From assembly GCA_016717305.1 (NCBI GenBank), contig JADKFY010000013.1, forward strand, positions 1-64,000: DNA of 64,000 nucleotides, given 5' to 3'. Under the pieces are notes generated by a model. It saw only the letters and a list, made by a program, of their open reading frames with translations, was not told the DNA's origin and did not search any database. The position numbers and the translations under genes are program-made. This DNA comes from Flavobacteriales bacterium (GTDB lineage: Bacteria > Bacteroidota > Bacteroidia > Flavobacteriales_F > PHOS-HE28). Below, piece by piece: positions 1 through 8,888 of the stretch. How positions within the stretch are numbered: the first letter of the stretch is position 1; each line of letters begins with the position of its first letter.

Positions 1-1400
1 AGAAGGTGCGCGCACTGGTGCCGTTGCTTACGCGCAGCAGCCAGATGCCTTCGGAGAGTTGGTCCGTGGGTATGGTGATGCGGCCCGGGCTGGCCGGGTA
101 GCGGTGCTGTTGTTGCAATTGGCCGGCAGTGTTCATGATCCGTACCATGACCGGTTCGCTGTTGTTGAATTCGTGATCGAGCACAAAGACGTTGCCACTC
201 ACCCAGGCATTGTAACGCGCACCCACGATGGTGGGAATGCTCGTGGTCGTTTCCACGTTCATGGCCAAAGCGGTCGTGGTGGTGCAGGTGCCATCATCCA
301 CAGCAAGGGTAACGATGAACTCGCCGGGTGTTGCAAAGCTGTGCGTGGGTTCGAACTCGTAGCTCACTTCGCCATCGCCGAACTCCCAATAGTGGTCCAA
401 GGCCGGGTCGCCGGCATTGAAGAAGGAGACCTCGGTGCCCACTGGAACGGTGCTGCTTAGAACGGAGATGCCTGCTTCCGGACCACCGCCCATGCCCACT
501 TCATATTCCTGTGCGGCCAAGGAGCATCCGTTCGCATCCGTGACCACAACGGTGTAGACGCCCGCAGGCTACGACGAGCTGGGTTTCCGTGCTGCCGTTG
601 CTCCAAAGGAATTCATACGGCGCGGTACCGCCGATCGCCTGCACTTCCATAATGCCGTCCTCCGTCCCTGAACAGCTTGTCGGTTCGGTGGAACCATCGA
701 GCATCAACTCTGTTGGTTCGGTAATGATGAACTGTTCCTCGATCACCCCACAACCTGCCGTACCGATGATCCGAACGCTGTAGGTTCCGGCATCCAAGGC
801 CATGATCGAACTGCCTCCCAAGGCGACGTTGTTCTGTTCCAACATCACCACCCCGTCCGCATCGACCCATTGGATATCCACGGGTGATGCATTCACCAAT
901 ACGGTCGCGTTGCCATCATCCAATCCGAAGCAGCTGGCATTGCTCGGCGTCAACACCAGCGGCGCACTGGCGCGCAGCATGAAGCGGGGTACGTTCTCGT
1001 CGGCATTGGCCATGGCCTGAAAGGCGAAGGCAGCACCTTCGGTGAGCGCCATGCTCGTGTTGTTCGTGAGGTCTTCAAGTACGAAACAGGTAAGTCCAAT
1101 TCCGGCCAAGCCAGTTGTCGTGATCGTATGGTTCCCGTTCATGGCCGCGTTGACGTAAATGGGAATGCTGATGTCCGTGGTGTAGGGTCCGTAGGCATTG
1201 ATCGCCAACAACACGCTGCCATCGCCGGAGGTGGCGATCTGCGGTGCGGAAGGGTGCCCGAAAACGAACTTCACGACATCCTCACCATCGGTGGCCGGGC
1301 TGCCTTGGCTGAAAACGACGATCGCCTCATCGCTGAAGCTGTTCATGCCGCTGGTGATACGGAACCGTACGGCGGAGTTTCCCAAATTGTTGCCATCCAC
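1..1400 (-). pseudogene. 5'-truncated, frameshifted T9SS type A cargo protein (C-terminal part)
   Basis: The reading frame starts at a GTG at 1400 and runs to about 570, where an extra base in the stretch around 566-572 shifts it. The remaining C-terminal part continues in a second frame and runs off the window at base 1, ending in residues typical of a T9SS type A sorting domain (RVSNGTSARTF). The protein matches the last roughly 400 residues of the neighbouring gene at 1760-6268: same SprB-like segments, PKD-like segment and sorting domain. There is no signal peptide: the frame upstream of 1400 is closed by a stop at 1560-1562 and contains no other start. I infer a partial duplication of the neighbour's 3' half, probably not exported and so non-functional. 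The frameshift itself may be an assembly error. The last few residues lie outside the window. Confidence 0.7.
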
Positions 1401-1706
1401 CGGTGTGCCGATGATCTCGTTCCCGTAGTGGTCTGGGCACGTGTGCGGTGCGGGTGAAGTGGATTGTGCGAAAGTGCCGAAGGGCCATACACGCTGGCAG
1501 GCCGAGGGATATGGATCGGAGTAGGAATGAACGCATGGGTATTGCTCTTGGTCCCGCGCTCAACGGGGTGTGAGTGCATGTTTGTACGGGAAGTAGCGGC
1601 GTTGGTTGCACGGATCATACGGCTTTCAATGGGAACGGAAAGGAATGGACGTAGACGGACACTGAACAGTCCGTTGTCCATTTACCAGTGAAGGTTTGGT
1701 TGAAAT

Positions 1707-1739
1707 GCAACAGCCCCCGGTTTTGCCGGGGGCTGTTGC
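1707..1739 (-). terminator. Strong intrinsic hairpin downstream of the 1760-6268 gene
   Basis: A perfect 14-bp stem (arms 1707-1720 and 1726-1739, GC-rich core) with a 5-nt loop lies 20 bp beyond the stop codon of the minus-strand gene ending at 1760. The following T-tract is weak, but the stem stability and position fit a transcription terminator or 3'-end stabiliser. Confidence 0.75.
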
Positions 1740-1759
1740 CTAAGGAATTGTGCTTTCGA

Positions 1760-4700
1760 TCAACGCAGCACAGGTAGTGAGAAGGTACGGACATTGTTCC
1801 CACTGCTCACACGGACCAGCCAGATGCCGGTGGCCAGATCGGCCGTAGGCAAGGTGAGGCGAGCAGGTTGACCAGCGAAACGATGTGTTTGCACGAGTTG
1901 ACCGTTGGTGCTGAGCACACGGACCAACACGGGTTCGTTGTCATTGAAATTGTGGTCCACTACGAACACCTCGCCGCTAACCCAAGCATTGAGCGTGTGG
2001 CCAACGATGGTCGCCAAGCCGGTGGTCGACTCAACATTCAATTCCAAGGTCGTGGTGCTTGTGCAGCTTCCATCATCCACCGTAAGGGTAATGGTATACG
2101 TACCTGGCAGTGTGTAGCTGTGGGTCGGTTCCAACTCATTGCTGGTCGCTCCATCGCCAAAGTCCCAACTATTGGTGACGCCGTTGGTGTTGATCACGAA
2201 GAAGGTGACCTCGTCATCCACCATCACTGTCGTGTTCTCCACGGAGATACCGGCTTCAGGACCTTCACCAGCGCCCACTTCAATTTCCAGTGGATCGACC
2301 GAGCAACCGTTGGCATCGGCAACCTCCACGGTGTAGGTACCCGCAGGCACTTCAATGGCGCTATCCGTGGAACCGTTGCTCCAGAGATAGGTGTACGGAC
2401 CCACCCCGCCGAGCACCATCAGATCGATGGTACCATCTTCGGTCTCTGGGCAACTCGCTGGCATGGCATCAGCCTCCACTTCCAAAGCTGAAGGCGCTTC
2501 GATAACGAAGTTGGTCATCAAGTTGCCGCAACCTGCGTTGCTGGTCACCTCTACACTGTAAGAACCGGCTTCCAACTCGGAGAATTCACTGGTTCCGGCC
2601 TGTACGTTGCTCTGTTCCAAAAGGACTACGCCTTCCCCATCCATCCACACAATGTCCACAGGTCCGCTTCCGATCTCCACACTCGCAGAACCGTTGGCTT
2701 GACCGGCACAGGTGGCGCTGGTGGTCGCGAACTGGAGCGGAGCACTGGCGTGCAGAACGAAACGTGTCGTGTTCGCATTGTCACTGCCCAAGGCCGTGAA
2801 GGAATAGCTCGCACCTTCCACAAGCGGAGTGCTGGTATTGGTGGTCAAGTCCTCCAGACGCAGACAGCTAAGACCCGACAAACCAAGCCCAGTGGCCGTG
2901 ATGGTGTACGTACCGTTCACAGCTACATCGAACATGACCGGAATGCTGATGTCCGTGGTGTACTCTCCATAGGCATTGATGGCGATCATTTGACCGGCAT
3001 CACCAACAGTTGCGATCTGTGGTGCCTCCGGATGTGCGAAGACGAACTTCACAACATCGTCACCGTTGATCTCCGGACTTCCTTGGCTGAAGACCACCAA
3101 GGTCTCATCGCTGTAGCTGTTCTGTGCACTGGTGATCTTCAAGCGCATCATGGAACTGTTCGGTGCCAAGTCGCCACCGAAGAACCCACCACTGTTGCCG
3201 GTGGTCTTGTCATTCTCTTCAACAGTAGTGGTCACGGCAGCACCGTCCGCTTTCAACCAGAAGGCTTGTCCGCTCTGGATCACGTTGGTGCCACCAAGGG
3301 TACCAATACCCAAGCTGATGTCATAGACGGCATTGTTGCCGGTAGCCGGATCGAAGTAGGTAATGAAGTCCAATACATCGGCACCGCGGTCCATGTTGCT
3401 GAAGAGGATCGGGCTTGGCAAAGGATTGCTCACCATGTTCCAGCCATCTGTATTTGGCACACCGGTATTGGTGTAGGTCATAGGCAAGGCGATCGGCGTT
3501 TGGGCCACATTCGGGTTACCGGTCACATCCACGGTGAAGGCCGTCGTGGTGGCGAACCCGGTACCGCACCAGGCTGCAAAACCTTGGCCGGCGACCAGCG
3601 ATTGGCTGTTGCTCGTTGCACCTGTCAAGCCATCGATGACTTGAGCTCCTCCGTTGGTTTCATTGTACCACCGGACACTTGGCCAGAGAATTCCGCTGCC
3701 GACCGGGCTGGAGAAACCTGGGCTATGTGAACCCGGGAAACCTGCGGTATAGAAATCGTCCTTCCAGTCGTTCACGGTCTCGCCGCTCACGCTGCTGCCC
3801 AACAAGCGCCAGTTGGTGGCCCCTGCCGGAATGTACCGGTTAACGGTAAGGTTGCCCACATACGATGCCGTTGCAGCTACCGGACCCAAACGACCGGTCA
3901 AGTTGGAATTGCTCACGAGGCTAACTGCACCCGTTGCCGTGAACGCGCCATCCACGAGGGAGAGCGTTCCTCGGATAGGTGCATTCGCAATACAGTTGAG
4001 CCCGTTCGGTGCATTCACCGTCAGGTCGTAGAAGTTAAGGGTCCCGGATCCGTCCAAGGTGGCAGTGCCCGCTGGGGTGAGGCTCAAGTTGCCTGTGCCG
4101 CCTAGCAGGGAACCGTCGATATCCACGTTGTCGCCATGGACCGTCAAGGTGTTCGCTCCCAGACCCAAACTGGCCGTAGCTTCCACGGAGAGGTCACGAA
4201 CATCTTGGGCACCAGCGATGGTAATTGCATGACCCGCTTGGATGATCACGTCGGAAGCGGAATTCAAGATCGCAACAGTTCCGGGGCCAGCAATATTGTG
4301 GCTCCAAATGGCATCGGTGAAGGCTCCGCTGCCTTGGCTGTACCAAGGAGCATTTGTACCCGCACAGACGCACGAGCCATTGATGAGGTCGTTTATGGTA
4401 TTCGCATCTCCATCGTCACAGGCATCACCGATCAAGCCGAACAGTGTGGGGCAGTTGTCGGTGTTGTTGGACACGTAACCCACAACGGGAAGACAATTCG
4501 TGATGGAACTGGCCGGGTCCCCAAAGCCATCACCGTCCGTATCCGCATAGCGCAGCGGGGCGGCAGTGATAGTGATCCCCGCCGTGGTGGAGTAGAGTGG
4601 GCAGCCACCTGCTGCCGCGATCTCGTAGGTTACCGTGTAGGACCCCGGGGTGCTGGAGAGAAGCGCAACTTGACCGGTGGTGCTATTGAGGTTGAGACCT

Positions 4701-6268
4701 GCTGGCGTGGCCGAGTACGTACCACCTGCGGTCCCGGTCCGGGTAACGTTTGCACTACCACCTGCGCAGTAGGGTGAGCCGGTGTAGGAGATGGTGGCGG
4801 AAGGTGGTGTGGTCACGGTAACGGCCACATCGGTGTTGGTGGATCCGCAACCGTTGGTCACTGTCACGTTGTAGTTACCCGAAGCAGCACCTGTCACTGA
4901 TGGTGAAGCGTTTGCGGCATTAGGGCTGTACGTGCCGGTGCCCGTCCACGCATAAGTAAGCGGAGCCGTACCTGTTGCCGCAGAGCTCAAGTTCAATGTT
5001 CCGCCAGCACAGATCGGGCTGTTACTTGTTGCCGACGTGATCAACGGTACCGTGCAGAAGTTGAGTTTGAGGTAACGTACGTTCCCGAGATCGGCCGCTT
5101 CGTTATCGCAGATCGTGAAGGTCCAGTCGCCGTTCGGGTTTCCAGTGAAACCAGCCAAGGTCTCTTCCGGAGCATAGGTGCCGGTCACGTTGCTGGTATT
5201 TGTCGTATTGAGGGCCGTCCCTCCATCCGCGAAAATAAGTGGCGAGCCGGGGCAGGCAGCAGGGTTGCCAAGATTGTCTCCGCTTCCGAAGCGATACAGG
5301 ATCAGGTTGCGCGTTACACCACCGGGAGCGGTCAAGTTGATACGAATGTCCCTGTTGTAGGTGTGACTTACGATCACTTCAACGCTTTCCAATCGTGCGT
5401 TGCCAGCGGCAGTACCCAAGGTTGTAGGAAGACCACTGATCGCAACAGGGACCACCCTGTTGTTGTTCGATGCGCATCCGTTATCCGGCAACGCGTTGTA
5501 AGCTGCTGCGGCCATGCAAAGACCGTTGGTATAATCGTAAGTAACAATGACTTGGCCATCGCCGCCATTGCCACCATTGCGTGTTGTGCAGCAACTTGTT
5601 CGCTTACCTCCACCTCCTCCGCCTCCGGGTGCTGTACCACCCGAACCGTTGCCTTGTGTTCCGGACTTACCATTGCCACCGTCACCACCGCCGGCTGGTG
5701 CATTTCCACCTCCGTTAACGGCACCGTTGCCTCCTCCTGCAGCAGTTCCAGCGGATGAACCTCCGCCACCTCCGTTGTTCCCGTCCGTATTGCTTCCAAC
5801 TCCACCGTTTCCACCTGAGAATGTAATCTGACCAATACTTGCCGCCGCTGTTCCACCAGCACCTGCGGTAGTTACGTTGTTCCCGGGGCTTGATCCGCCC
5901 TTTGCCATGACCGTCGTGGACGTGCCGAACCAGGAATCTTCACCTGGTGTTCCTGTGGTGTTGCTCCCATCTCCGACTGTAACTGTGTAGTTTCCCGGAG
6001 TGACCGTAAGCACACTTCTTGCATATGCTCCTCCGCCGCCTCCGGCTCCGCCACCATCACTTGTCCGTGAACCGCCACGTCCACCCCCGCCCCAGCATTC
6101 GACGGTAACTTGGGTTACCCCAGCAGGAACGGTGAAAGTCCCGCTCCCAGTGAATGTTTGCGAGATCTGTGGCAGCGCATCGGCCACCAACACCAGCAGA
6201 AGAGCCAGTGTAAGCGTGGGCCGCACCAAGCGGCGCAGTAAGGATGTACGTGTAGTAGTTGGTTTCAT
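1760..6268 (-). CDS. Large secreted multidomain T9SS type A cargo/adhesin-like protein
   Basis: 1502 residues from the ATG at 6268. I prefer this start to the longer open frame because it begins a good signal peptide (Arg-rich n-region, then a Leu/Val/Ala core, about residues 1-34). Domains in order: a glycine-rich domain of the Gly_rich_2 kind (about 35-250, many GGGG runs); a proprotein-convertase P-domain-like module (about 255-410); two Ig/PKD-like repeats with paired Cys (about 410-590); an Asp-rich TDGDGFGD calcium-type segment (about 600-660); a long beta-rich part; SprB-like repeats; a PKD domain (WDFGDG); and a C-terminal type A sorting domain. It should be secreted through the T9SS and anchored on or released from the cell surface. 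No catalytic domain is recognisable, so adhesion or matrix binding is an inference. A truncated copy lies directly downstream. Confidence 0.85.
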   Translation of the reverse strand: MKPTTTRTSLLRRLVRPTLTLALLLVLVADALPQISQTFTGSGTFTVPAGVTQVTVECWGGGGRGGSRTSDGGGAGGGGGAYARSVLTVTPGNYTVTVGDGSNTTGTPGEDSWFGTSTTVMAKGGSSPGNNVTTAGAGGTAAASIGQITFSGGNGGVGSNTDGNNGGGGGSSAGTAAGGGNGAVNGGGNAPAGGGDGGNGKSGTQGNGSGGTAPGGGGGGGKRTSCCTTRNGGNGGDGQVIVTYDYTNGLCMAAAAYNALPDNGCASNNNRVVPVAISGLPTTLGTAAGNARLESVEVIVSHTYNRDIRINLTAPGGVTRNLILYRFGSGDNLGNPAACPGSPLIFADGGTALNTTNTSNVTGTYAPEETLAGFTGNPNGDWTFTICDNEAADLGNVRYLKLNFCTVPLITSATSNSPICAGGTLNLSSAATGTAPLTYAWTGTGTYSPNAANASPSVTGAASGNYNVTVTNGCGSTNTDVAVTVTTPPSATISYTGSPYCAGGSANVTRTGTAGGTYSATPAGLNLNSTTGQVALLSSTPGSYTVTYEIAAAGGCPLYSTTAGITITAAPLRYADTDGDGFGDPASSITNCLPVVGYVSNNTDNCPTLFGLIGDACDDGDANTINDLINGSCVCAGTNAPWYSQGSGAFTDAIWSHNIAGPGTVAILNSASDVIIQAGHAITIAGAQDVRDLSVEATASLGLGANTLTVHGDNVDIDGSLLGGTGNLSLTPAGTATLDGSGTLNFYDLTVNAPNGLNCIANAPIRGTLSLVDGAFTATGAVSLVSNSNLTGRLGPVAATASYVGNLTVNRYIPAGATNWRLLGSSVSGETVNDWKDDFYTAGFPGSHSPGFSSPVGSGILWPSVRWYNETNGGAQVIDGLTGATSNSQSLVAGQGFAAWCGTGFATTTAFTVDVTGNPNVAQTPIALPMTYTNTGVPNTDGWNMVSNPLPSPILFSNMDRGADVLDFITYFDPATGNNAVYDISLGIGTLGGTNVIQSGQAFWLKADGAAVTTTVEENDKTTGNSGGFFGGDLAPNSSMMRLKITSAQNSYSDETLVVFSQGSPEINGDDVVKFVFAHPEAPQIATVGDAGQMIAINAYGEYTTDISIPVMFDVAVNGTYTITATGLGLSGLSCLRLEDLTTNTSTPLVEGASYSFTALGSDNANTTRFVLHASAPLQFATTSATCAGQANGSASVEIGSGPVDIVWMDGEGVVLLEQSNVQAGTSEFSELEAGSYSVEVTSNAGCGNLMTNFVIEAPSALEVEADAMPASCPETEDGTIDLMVLGGVGPYTYLWSNGSTDSAIEVPAGTYTVEVADANGCSVDPLEIEVGAGEGPEAGISVENTTVMVDDEVTFFVINTNGVTNSWDFGDGATSNELEPTHSYTLPGTYTITLTVDDGSCTSTTTLELNVESTTGLATIVGHTLNAWVSGEVFVVDHNFNDNEPVLVRVLSTNGQLVQTHRFAGQPARLTLPTADLATGIWLVRVSSGNNVRTFSLPVLR

Positions 6269-6470
6269 CGGTAGGAGAGTTCGTTTAGGCTCTACAGCAG
6301 CAGAGCGGACCGTGATACGTGACCGACGATACCAAAGTTTCGACAAACCAGAATTCGTCTTCTTCGAATCGGGAAATGCGTTGGTCGAATGCCAACTCCG
6401 GGTAACCAGATCTATTTCGGAAGATCTACTTTCCAACGAGCGTTGGATGGAACTTCGTGGCCCATATGAA

Positions 6471-6614
6471 GTTCCCGCTTTTCAGCTTGATGAACATCGC
6501 CTCTGGTCTTTCACTGCGTGAAGAGTCCGTTGGTGTGAACCCGTAGGGAGTTCCCGGCTTTCGCCGGGATGAACTTCGCCTATGGTCCTTCACTGCGTGA
6601 TGAGACCGCTGGTG
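6471..6614. repeat. Two imperfect direct repeats of about 65 bp
   Basis: Units at about 6471-6534 and 6550-6614 share long runs such as TTCACTGCGTGA with scattered substitutions. They fill the otherwise gene-free 400 bp between the large T9SS gene (start 6268) and tRNA-Arg. The second unit contains a small GC hairpin (CCCGGC...GCCGGG). No open frame of interest overlaps them. They may be remnants of a duplicated tRNA-flanking sequence. Confidence 0.6.
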
Positions 6615-6691
6615 CTTCACACCAGCACGGGTTCACATAATGCAAAAAGCGCCTCGCGGCGCTTCCTGCATTGTGTGAACCCGTAGGGAGT
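6533..6691. repeat. 19-bp direct repeat: duplicated 3' end of tRNA-Arg
   Basis: The 19 bases at 6673-6691, which include the discriminator, acceptor 3' strand and part of the T arm of tRNA-Arg, recur exactly and in the same orientation at 6533-6551. A shorter inverted piece (CGGGTTCACA) sits at about 6629-6638. Duplication of a tRNA 3' end is what integration of a mobile element leaves behind, but only about 120 bp separate the copies, so at most an excision scar remains. Confidence 0.55.
6644..6663 (-). terminator. Rho-independent terminator after tRNA-Arg
   Basis: On the minus strand an 8-bp GC-rich stem (GAAGCGCC/GGCGCTTT with a GCGA loop) is followed by a T run, starting 12 nt beyond the tRNA 3' end. 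This is a classic intrinsic terminator for the tRNA transcript. It is nested in a longer inverted repeat that pairs TGTGAACCCG with CGGGTTCACA. Confidence 0.8.
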
Positions 6692-6749
6692 CGAACCCCA
6701 AACCTCCTGATCCGTAGTCAGGTGCTCTATCCAATTGAGCTACGGGTCC
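6676..6749 (-). tRNA. tRNA-Arg (anticodon ACG)
   Basis: The minus strand folds as a full cloverleaf: acceptor GGACCCG pairing with CGGGTTC (one G-U pair), D stem GCTC/GAGC, anticodon stem CCTGA/TCAGG with loop CTACGGA (anticodon ACG, decoding CGN arginine codons after A34 deamination), a five-base variable loop, T loop TTCGACT and discriminator A. CCA is not encoded. It is followed by a terminator at 6644-6663. Confidence 0.96.
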
Positions 6750-6784
6750 CCTGAAAAACGGCTGCGAAGATAGGAATTGTTTGC

Positions 6785-7531
6785 TCAGATCCATCCGTTC
6801 AATTTGTAGTAGGCTATGGCCAGATACTCCCGGAAACAAGTGATCTCCAGTTTCAAGTAGTTCCAGAAGGTGTAGCGCAGGTCCGTGCTCCCTGAAACAT
6901 CGGGTGCCATCCAAGTACCACCCAGCTCTTCAATCGAATAATCCAGGTCCACGAAAAGTGCCCGTTCGAAGGCGGCGGCACCGCAAACCGAATCAAAGCC
7001 CACTTTGCGGAAGGTCCCTACCGAGCGGTACATGTTCTCCGGTGCCGTTACTATGGCAATGCGACGTTGGACCAGGTCTGGATGTCCCTCCCGGTACAAC
7101 ATGGCTTGTGCACGGGTGCTGGTGCCATGTCCTTGCACCTCTATCCTATCGGCCTGTATGCCCCGCAAGATCAATTCGGCCCGCATCAGTCGCAGGCTCG
7201 CCGTATCGTCCACATGCAACACATGGACCACAGCTTGTGGAAATTTCGCCCCGATCCGTGCAGCCAATTCCAACCGTAGCAATTCAGGACCCGAAGGCAT
7301 TCCACTACCACCCAACACCACTATGGCTGCGGGTGCAACGGTACACGTGCCATTCGCTGTACCTAACCAGTGGTGTGCGTCGTAAGGCAGTCGGGTGAAG
7401 GCGATAAGGATCATCAAAAACCCCACGCAACCGATCAAAACCACGGTCCGACAGAACCATTTCCCAAGGAATCGTATCAAAGGGAGCATGAGCATCCGAA
7501 CCGTGCTCGGAACGTCAGACCAACGGGACAT
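6785..7531 (-). CDS. YdcF/SanA-like DUF218 membrane protein
   Basis: 248 residues. A single N-terminal transmembrane segment (about 27-46) precedes a DUF218 (YdcF/SanA-type) Rossmann-like domain, recognisable by AAIVVLGGSG, the following Arg/Glu-rich helix, GTSTRAQA and IAIVTAPENMYRS. Members of this family are envelope-associated and linked to vancomycin tolerance or cell-wall precursor handling in other bacteria; the exact reaction is unknown. The start at 7531 is supported by a -7-like element at 7536-7543 ending 4 nt upstream, so the mRNA is probably leaderless. It stands alone between tRNA-Arg and the M48 protease gene. Confidence 0.8.
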   Translation of the reverse strand: MSRWSDVPSTVRMLMLPLIRFLGKWFCRTVVLIGCVGFLMILIAFTRLPYDAHHWLGTANGTCTVAPAAIVVLGGSGMPSGPELLRLELAARIGAKFPQAVVHVLHVDDTASLRLMRAELILRGIQADRIEVQGHGTSTRAQAMLYREGHPDLVQRRIAIVTAPENMYRSVGTFRKVGFDSVCGAAAFERALFVDLDYSIEELGGTWMAPDVSGSTDLRYTFWNYLKLEITCFREYLAIAYYKLNGWI

Positions 7532-7535
7532 GGTG

Positions 7536-7543
7536 GAAAGGTA
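7536..7543 (-). promoter_or_regulatory. Probable -7 element of the YdcF-like gene
   Basis: TACCTTTC on the minus strand matches the TAnnTTTG consensus at 7 of 8 informative positions and ends 4 nt before the ATG, as in several other genes of this window. Confidence 0.45.
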
Positions 7544-7619
7544 ACGGACGACCGGACTACTGCTTTATCAGCCTCCTATCCGACCAGAAGGAAACCGTTC
7601 ATATCGCTTCCGACCAGCC

Positions 7620-8423
7620 TCAATTCTGCGCCGGTGTGTAATACTTCAAGGCCTGGGGCATGTAGTTATTAAGGCCGTCCACCCTTGTTGCATCACTGGG
7701 ATGGGTGCTCAAGAGTTCGGGAGGAGCAGCGCCGCCATTTGCGCTCATGCGCTCCCAGAATTTCGGTGCTTCACGTGGATCGTATCCGGCCATGGCCATG
7801 AAGACCAAGCCCATCTTGTCGGCTTCGGTCTCGTGGTTCCGACTGAATTTCAACATACCCAATTGGGAACCGATACCAACACTCTGCATGAAAATATTCT
7901 GCACCGCGGTGGGATTCTCCCCGATCACGGTCTCGATAGCAGCACCGCCGAATTGCAAGGCCATGGCTTGGCTCATACGTTCGTTGCCGTGCCGCGCTAT
8001 GGCATGGGCGATCTCGTGCCCCATGACCACGGCAAGGCCCGCATCATCGTTGGTTACCGGAAGAATGCCCGTATACACCACCACTTTGCCGCCGGGCATG
8101 CACCATGCGTTCACCGCGGGATCGTTCACCACGTTGAACTGCCAATCGTAGTTGGCAACTCGGTCGCCGGCGTTATTGTCGTTCAGGAATTTCGTGGCGG
8201 CAACAGCAAGCTTCTCACCGATCGTACGCACCTTGATCGTATTGGGGTCGTTCGGAGACAAGGGCTGATTCTCAACCAGGAATTTACCATACTCCGTGTT
8301 GGCCATGGCCATCATCTCCCCTTCGTTCGCCAGATTCATTTGCTTCCTGCCGGTAATGGGGACCGTAGCACATCCAACCAACAACACTACCCCGATCATC
8401 GGGAGGACCACTTTGTACTTCAT
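7620..8423 (-). CDS. M48 family zinc metalloprotease, lipoprotein
   Basis: 267 residues from the ATG at 8423. A longer open frame to 8567 overlaps clpS and is rejected. The N-terminus is a lipoprotein signal with lipobox LVGC followed by ATVPITGRKQMNL, a sequence typical of periplasmic M48B proteases (LoiP/BepA/YcaL group). The zinc site HEIAHAIARHGNERM (HExxH) and the downstream Glu in NHETEADKMG are both present, as is the C-terminal STHPSDATR motif of the family. It is therefore likely an active membrane-anchored periplasmic protease taking part in envelope protein quality control. No promoter element is obvious; it lies 98 bp downstream of clpS on the same strand and may be co-transcribed. 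Confidence 0.92.
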   Translation of the reverse strand: MKYKVVLPMIGVVLLVGCATVPITGRKQMNLANEGEMMAMANTEYGKFLVENQPLSPNDPNTIKVRTIGEKLAVAATKFLNDNNAGDRVANYDWQFNVVNDPAVNAWCMPGGKVVVYTGILPVTNDDAGLAVVMGHEIAHAIARHGNERMSQAMALQFGGAAIETVIGENPTAVQNIFMQSVGIGSQLGMLKFSRNHETEADKMGLVFMAMAGYDPREAPKFWERMSANGGAAPPELLSTHPSDATRVDGLNNYMPQALKYYTPAQN

Positions 8424-8521
8424 TCCCTGCTCTTTTTGATGTGCTTTCTTGATGCGGCTGTGAGGACCGAAATGGCCAGACCATTGATCAACGCGCATGG
8501 TCCCGAACAATCTCCGGGCCG

Positions 8522-8809
8522 TTATTGGATCTCGGCGGAAAGTCCCCGTTGTTGCAAGGCATGGCACCGCGCCTCGAGCTGATCGAAGGTACCTCGTTTA
8601 ACCCCGCATTTGCCGTTGTGGTGAACGATCCACGCACATTGCTCCGCTTGGATCTCTTCGTGATCACAGATCTCGATCAAGGAACCGATCACATGATCGA
8701 AGGTGTTCACATCGTCATTGTGCAGGACGATCTCCCGGAAGGTGCCTGTTTCACACATCACCTCCTCCAAAAGCAATTCCTCCGGTGAATGATCGACGTA
8801 GTTGGACAT
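8522..8809 (-). CDS. clpS: ClpS, ATP-dependent Clp protease adaptor
   Basis: 95 residues from the ATG at 8809. The core IVLHNDDVNTFDHVI contains the N-degron-binding NDD/N signature, and the later QAEQCAWIVHHNGKCGVKRG matches the conserved helix and His/Gly residues of the family. ClpS delivers proteins with destabilising N-termini to ClpAP. The upstream in-frame extension to 8881 is rejected because a promoter element (8814-8821) lies inside it. Its length is typical for the family. Confidence 0.95.
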   Translation of the reverse strand: MSNYVDHSPEELLLEEVMCETGTFREIVLHNDDVNTFDHVIGSLIEICDHEEIQAEQCAWIVHHNGKCGVKRGTFDQLEARCHALQQRGLSAEIQ

Positions 8810-8813
8810 GGTG

Positions 8814-8840
8814 CAAAAATACAACCGATGAACCAACCAA
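8814..8840 (-). promoter_or_regulatory. clpS promoter (-7 TATTTTTG, candidate -33 TTG)
   Basis: On the minus strand TATTTTTG (8821-8814) is a perfect TAnnTTTG -7 element ending 4 nt before the clpS ATG. A TTG (8840-8838) lies 16 nt further upstream. The geometry predicts transcription starting at or next to the start codon. Confidence 0.6.
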
Positions 8841-8888
8841 CGAGCATCCGTAAAAGGCAGGAACAGGAGTGGATGAACCACTCTGACC

